From: Nyssa sinensis
Lineage: Eukaryota; Streptophyta; Magnoliopsida; Cornales; Nyssaceae
Length of the DNA stretch: 64,000 nt
Reading direction: 5' to 3'
Assembly: GCA_008638375.1 (NCBI GenBank)
Contig: CM018052.1
Coordinates: 20,849,071-20,913,070, forward strand
This document shows, piece after piece, positions 61,480 through 64,000 of the stretch. The position numbers and the translations under genes are program-made. Numbering within the stretch: the stretch's first letter is position 1; the number at the start of each line of letters is the position of its first letter. Below the pieces are notes generated by a model. It did no database searches and was not told where the DNA came from. It saw only the letters and a list, made by a program, of their open reading frames with translations.

Positions 61480-64000
61480 GATGCAAAATGCAGCAAGTGT
61501 AACCAACTTGGACATGAAGATGTGATTTGCAAAGGAAAAGCACAGCAGCAGAAAGTTGAAGCCCAAGTTGTAGATCAAGATGTTGAAGATCAGCTCTTTG
61601 TAGCAACATGCTTTGCAAGTAACAGTTCAAGTGAAAGTTGGCTCATTGATAGTGGATGTACTAATCATATGACTTATGACAAGGAACTGTTCAAAGAATT
61701 GGAGAGCACTACAATCACAAAAGTCAGAATTGGCAATGGTGATCACATTGCTATCAAAGGAAAAGGTACTATAGCTATTGAAAGCTGCTTAGGTACAAAA
61801 ACCATCTCTGATGTCTTATATGTGCAAGAAATTATCAAAACTTGCTAAGTGTTGGTCAGTTGATAGAGAAGGGCTTGAAAGTGATTTTTGAAGACAGACA
61901 CTGCTTGATCAAAGATACAGTTGGTTAAGAGATGTTCAAAGTCAGAATGAGAGGCAAAAGCTTCTCTCTAGATCCAATGGAGGAGAAACAAGCTGCCTTC
62001 CCCATCTTAGAAAGCACAACACAGGTTTGGCACAAGAGGATTGGCCATTTTCATCACACAGGTGTGTTGTATATGCAAAGGAAGCAGTTTGTGCAGGATT
62101 CACCACCTCTAGAAGAGCACCTACCAAGTTGCCAAGCATGCCAGTTTGGCAAGCAAACCAGGCTGCCATTTCCTAAAACATTTTGGAGAGTTACTCAAAA
62201 ATTGTAGCTGATTCACACAGACTTGGCAGGACCTCAGAGAACACCTTCTCTCAAAGGTAGCCTCTATTATATTGTTTTCATTGATGATCTAACCCGAATG
62301 TGTTGGATTTTCTTTTTAAAATTCAAGTCAGAAGTTGCTGCTGTGTTCTGGAAGTTTAAATCAAATGTGGAGAACCAAAGTGGCTACAAAATTCAGGTTC
62401 TGAGGTCTGATAATGGCAAGGAATACACCTCGGAACAATTCAATTTGTTTTGTGAAAAAACTGGGATTGAACATCAGTTGAGTGCTCCCTACACTCCACA
62501 ACAAAATGGAGTTAGTGAAAGGAGGAACCAATTCATCATGGAGATGACTAGGTGTATGCTACACGAGAAAGGACTGCCAAAGAAATTTTGGGCAGAGGCA
62601 GCAGACATAGCTGTTTTTCTTCAAAACAGACTACCCACAAAAGCAGTGCAGGATCATACACCATTTGAAGCATGACATGGGTGTAAACCTTCATTGAAAT
62701 TTCTTAAAGTTTTTGGTTGCTTATGCTTTACCTATGTGCCTCAGGTTAAGCGTGATAAGCTTGATAAAAAAAGCTGTTCTTGGCATTTTTGTAGGTTACA
62801 GTACAATATCCAAAGCTTACAAAGTATTTCAGCCAGAAACAAGAAACATGGTGATAAGTAGAGATGTGTATTTCATAGAGAATGAGCAGTGGAACTAGAA
62901 AAATTCAAAGAGAAATTAGAATGAGAATTCAAATGATCTGGTGGATAATTCTCCTGTCAGAGGCACTAGGTTGTTGTCTGATATCTATTAAAGGTGCAAC
63001 ATTGTTGTATGTGAACTTGTAGGATATGAGGATGCAAAGAAGGATCAAAGGTGGATAGTTGCAATGCAAGAGGAGCTGTTCATGATTAAAAAAAATCAGA
63101 CCTGGAAGTTGTTGATAAACCTCAAGATAGAAAAATCATTGGGGTCAAATGGGTGTTCAGAACCAAGCTCAATGCTGATGGATCCATCAACAAACACAAA
63201 GCCATGCTTGTTGTTAAAGGATATGCTCAAATTTTTGGTGTAGATTATTCAGACACATTTGCACTAGTAGCTAGACTTGACACTATCAGGCTGCTACTTG
63301 CTGTTGCAGCACAAAAAGGCTGGAAAGTGTACCAGTTGGATGTAAAATCAGCATTTTTAAATGGTTTCTTGCAAGAAGAAATCTATGTTGAGCAACCAGA
63401 AGGTTTTGTGAAGAAAGGAGAAGAAAACAAAGTTTATCTCCTCAAGAAGGTTGTCTATGGATTGAAGCAAGCTCCAAGAGCCTGGTACAGCAGAATTGAT
63501 GATCACTTGCTAAGTTTAGGCTTCGTAAAAAGCCTATCTGAGTCCACTATTTATGTCAAGTACTGTGAGGTTGATATTTTTGTTATTTCTCTTTATGTAA
63601 ATGATCTTTTGGTGACTGGAAACAATGCAGCTTTGATTGATGAATTTAAGCTGGAAATGATGAAAGTATTTGAGATGACTAATCTTGGATTGATGACTTA
63701 CTTTCTCGGAATGGAGATCAAGCAGAGTCAAGATGAAATTTTCATTTGTCAAAAGAAGTATGCAAAGGAAATTCTCAAGAAGTTTCAAACGAAAGATTGC
63801 AAGTCAATGAGCACTCCTATGAATCAAAAGGAAAAGTTAAGGAAGATGGAATTGAAAAAGTTGATAAGGCACACTTTAGAAGTTTGATTGGGTGACTAAT
63901 GTATCTTACAACAGCAGGACCTAATATCTTGATTGATATGAGTATTTTATCTCGATTCATGCATTGTGCAAGTGAAATGCACTTGAAGGCAGCTAAGAGG
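61480..64000 (+). pseudogene. Copia G pol: protease, integrase, RT (incomplete at edge)
   Basis: Protease WLIDSGCTNHMT, with DSG at 61648-61656. The integrase zinc block WHKRIGHFHH...CQACQFGKQ (62025-62160) is followed by a stop at 62205, then HTDLAG, LRSDNGKEYT (62400) and NGVSERRNQ (62510), so the three acids are present. Shifts occur near 62676 and 62900-63150. RT 63153-63887 has QLDVKSAFLNGFLQEE, but the catalytic box is YVND (63594-63605). RNase H starts after the last readable part. Confidence 0.84.

Larger units (their letters stand above)
60292..64000 (+). mobile_element. Copia LTR retrotransposon G (right end outside window)
   Basis: The 5' LTR is about 60292-60586 (TGTTAGCTGATG...CAAAACAACA), followed by the primer site TGGTATCAAAGC at 60591-60602. 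Gag and pol follow in + orientation up to the edge. The 3' LTR and target duplication lie beyond 64000. The LTR is unrelated to those of A-F. Confidence 0.85.

Noticed and set aside
1..64000. CRISPR array, phage, bacterial operon or novel multi-gene defence or metabolic system
   Set aside because: No regularly spaced repeats, no operon-like runs of genes, and all supported coding outside PRP39 is transposon-derived.

Overview
The window looks like nuclear DNA of a flowering plant, most likely a woody eudicot. The evidence is a plant-type gene with GT-AG introns, AT-rich non-coding sequence, and dense Copia, L1, SINE, TRIM and hAT-like elements. The L1 and Copia sequences remind me of grapevine families, but that species hint is inference from memory.

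One host gene runs along the + strand through almost the whole window: a homologue of the U1 snRNP splicing factor PRP39. Nine phase-compatible exons lie at 222-389, 12069-12429, 12511-12654, 39983-40135, 40210-40326, 50028-50108, 50605-50754, 51650-53818 and 59508-59825 (stop). Its 5' exons lie left of the window. The visible exons encode about 1,219 residues: HAT (half-a-TPR) repeats, then an unusually long Ser/Thr/Gln-rich tail made of internal repeats. No exon shows a frameshift or premature stop, so the gene appears functional despite introns of 11.7, 27.3, 9.7 and 5.7 kb.

Almost everything else is transposons inside those introns. Intron 1 (390-12068) holds an L1 tail, a Harbinger-like MITE, a SINE with a 16-bp target duplication, and an antisense L1 split by a structurally complete antisense Copia element (A). 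The 27.3-kb intron holds two nests. In the first, non-autonomous LTR element C (13694-26367) carries a hAT-like element in its interior and Copia element B in its 3' LTR, and B's own 3' LTR carries a second hAT-like element. Then come a 247-bp TRIM, a long and a short member of a TIR family here called CTAAGAAGCA, and TRIM and SINE debris. In the second nest the short CTAAGAAGCA copy is split by Copia element D, which is itself split by Copia element E. The 9.7-kb intron holds L1 fragments, two more CTAAGAAGCA copies and a truncated Copia (F). The last large intron holds a 5'-truncated antisense L1 with a 12-bp target duplication and two further CTAAGAAGCA copies. Another Copia element (G) begins 467 bp after the stop codon and runs off the right edge.

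I found no new multi-gene system. The most interesting points are the open 81-nt intron inside the HAT-repeat region, the large and repetitive C-terminal extension of the splicing factor, the very small TRIM, and the readable order of nested insertions, most of them dated relative to each other by exact target-site duplications.
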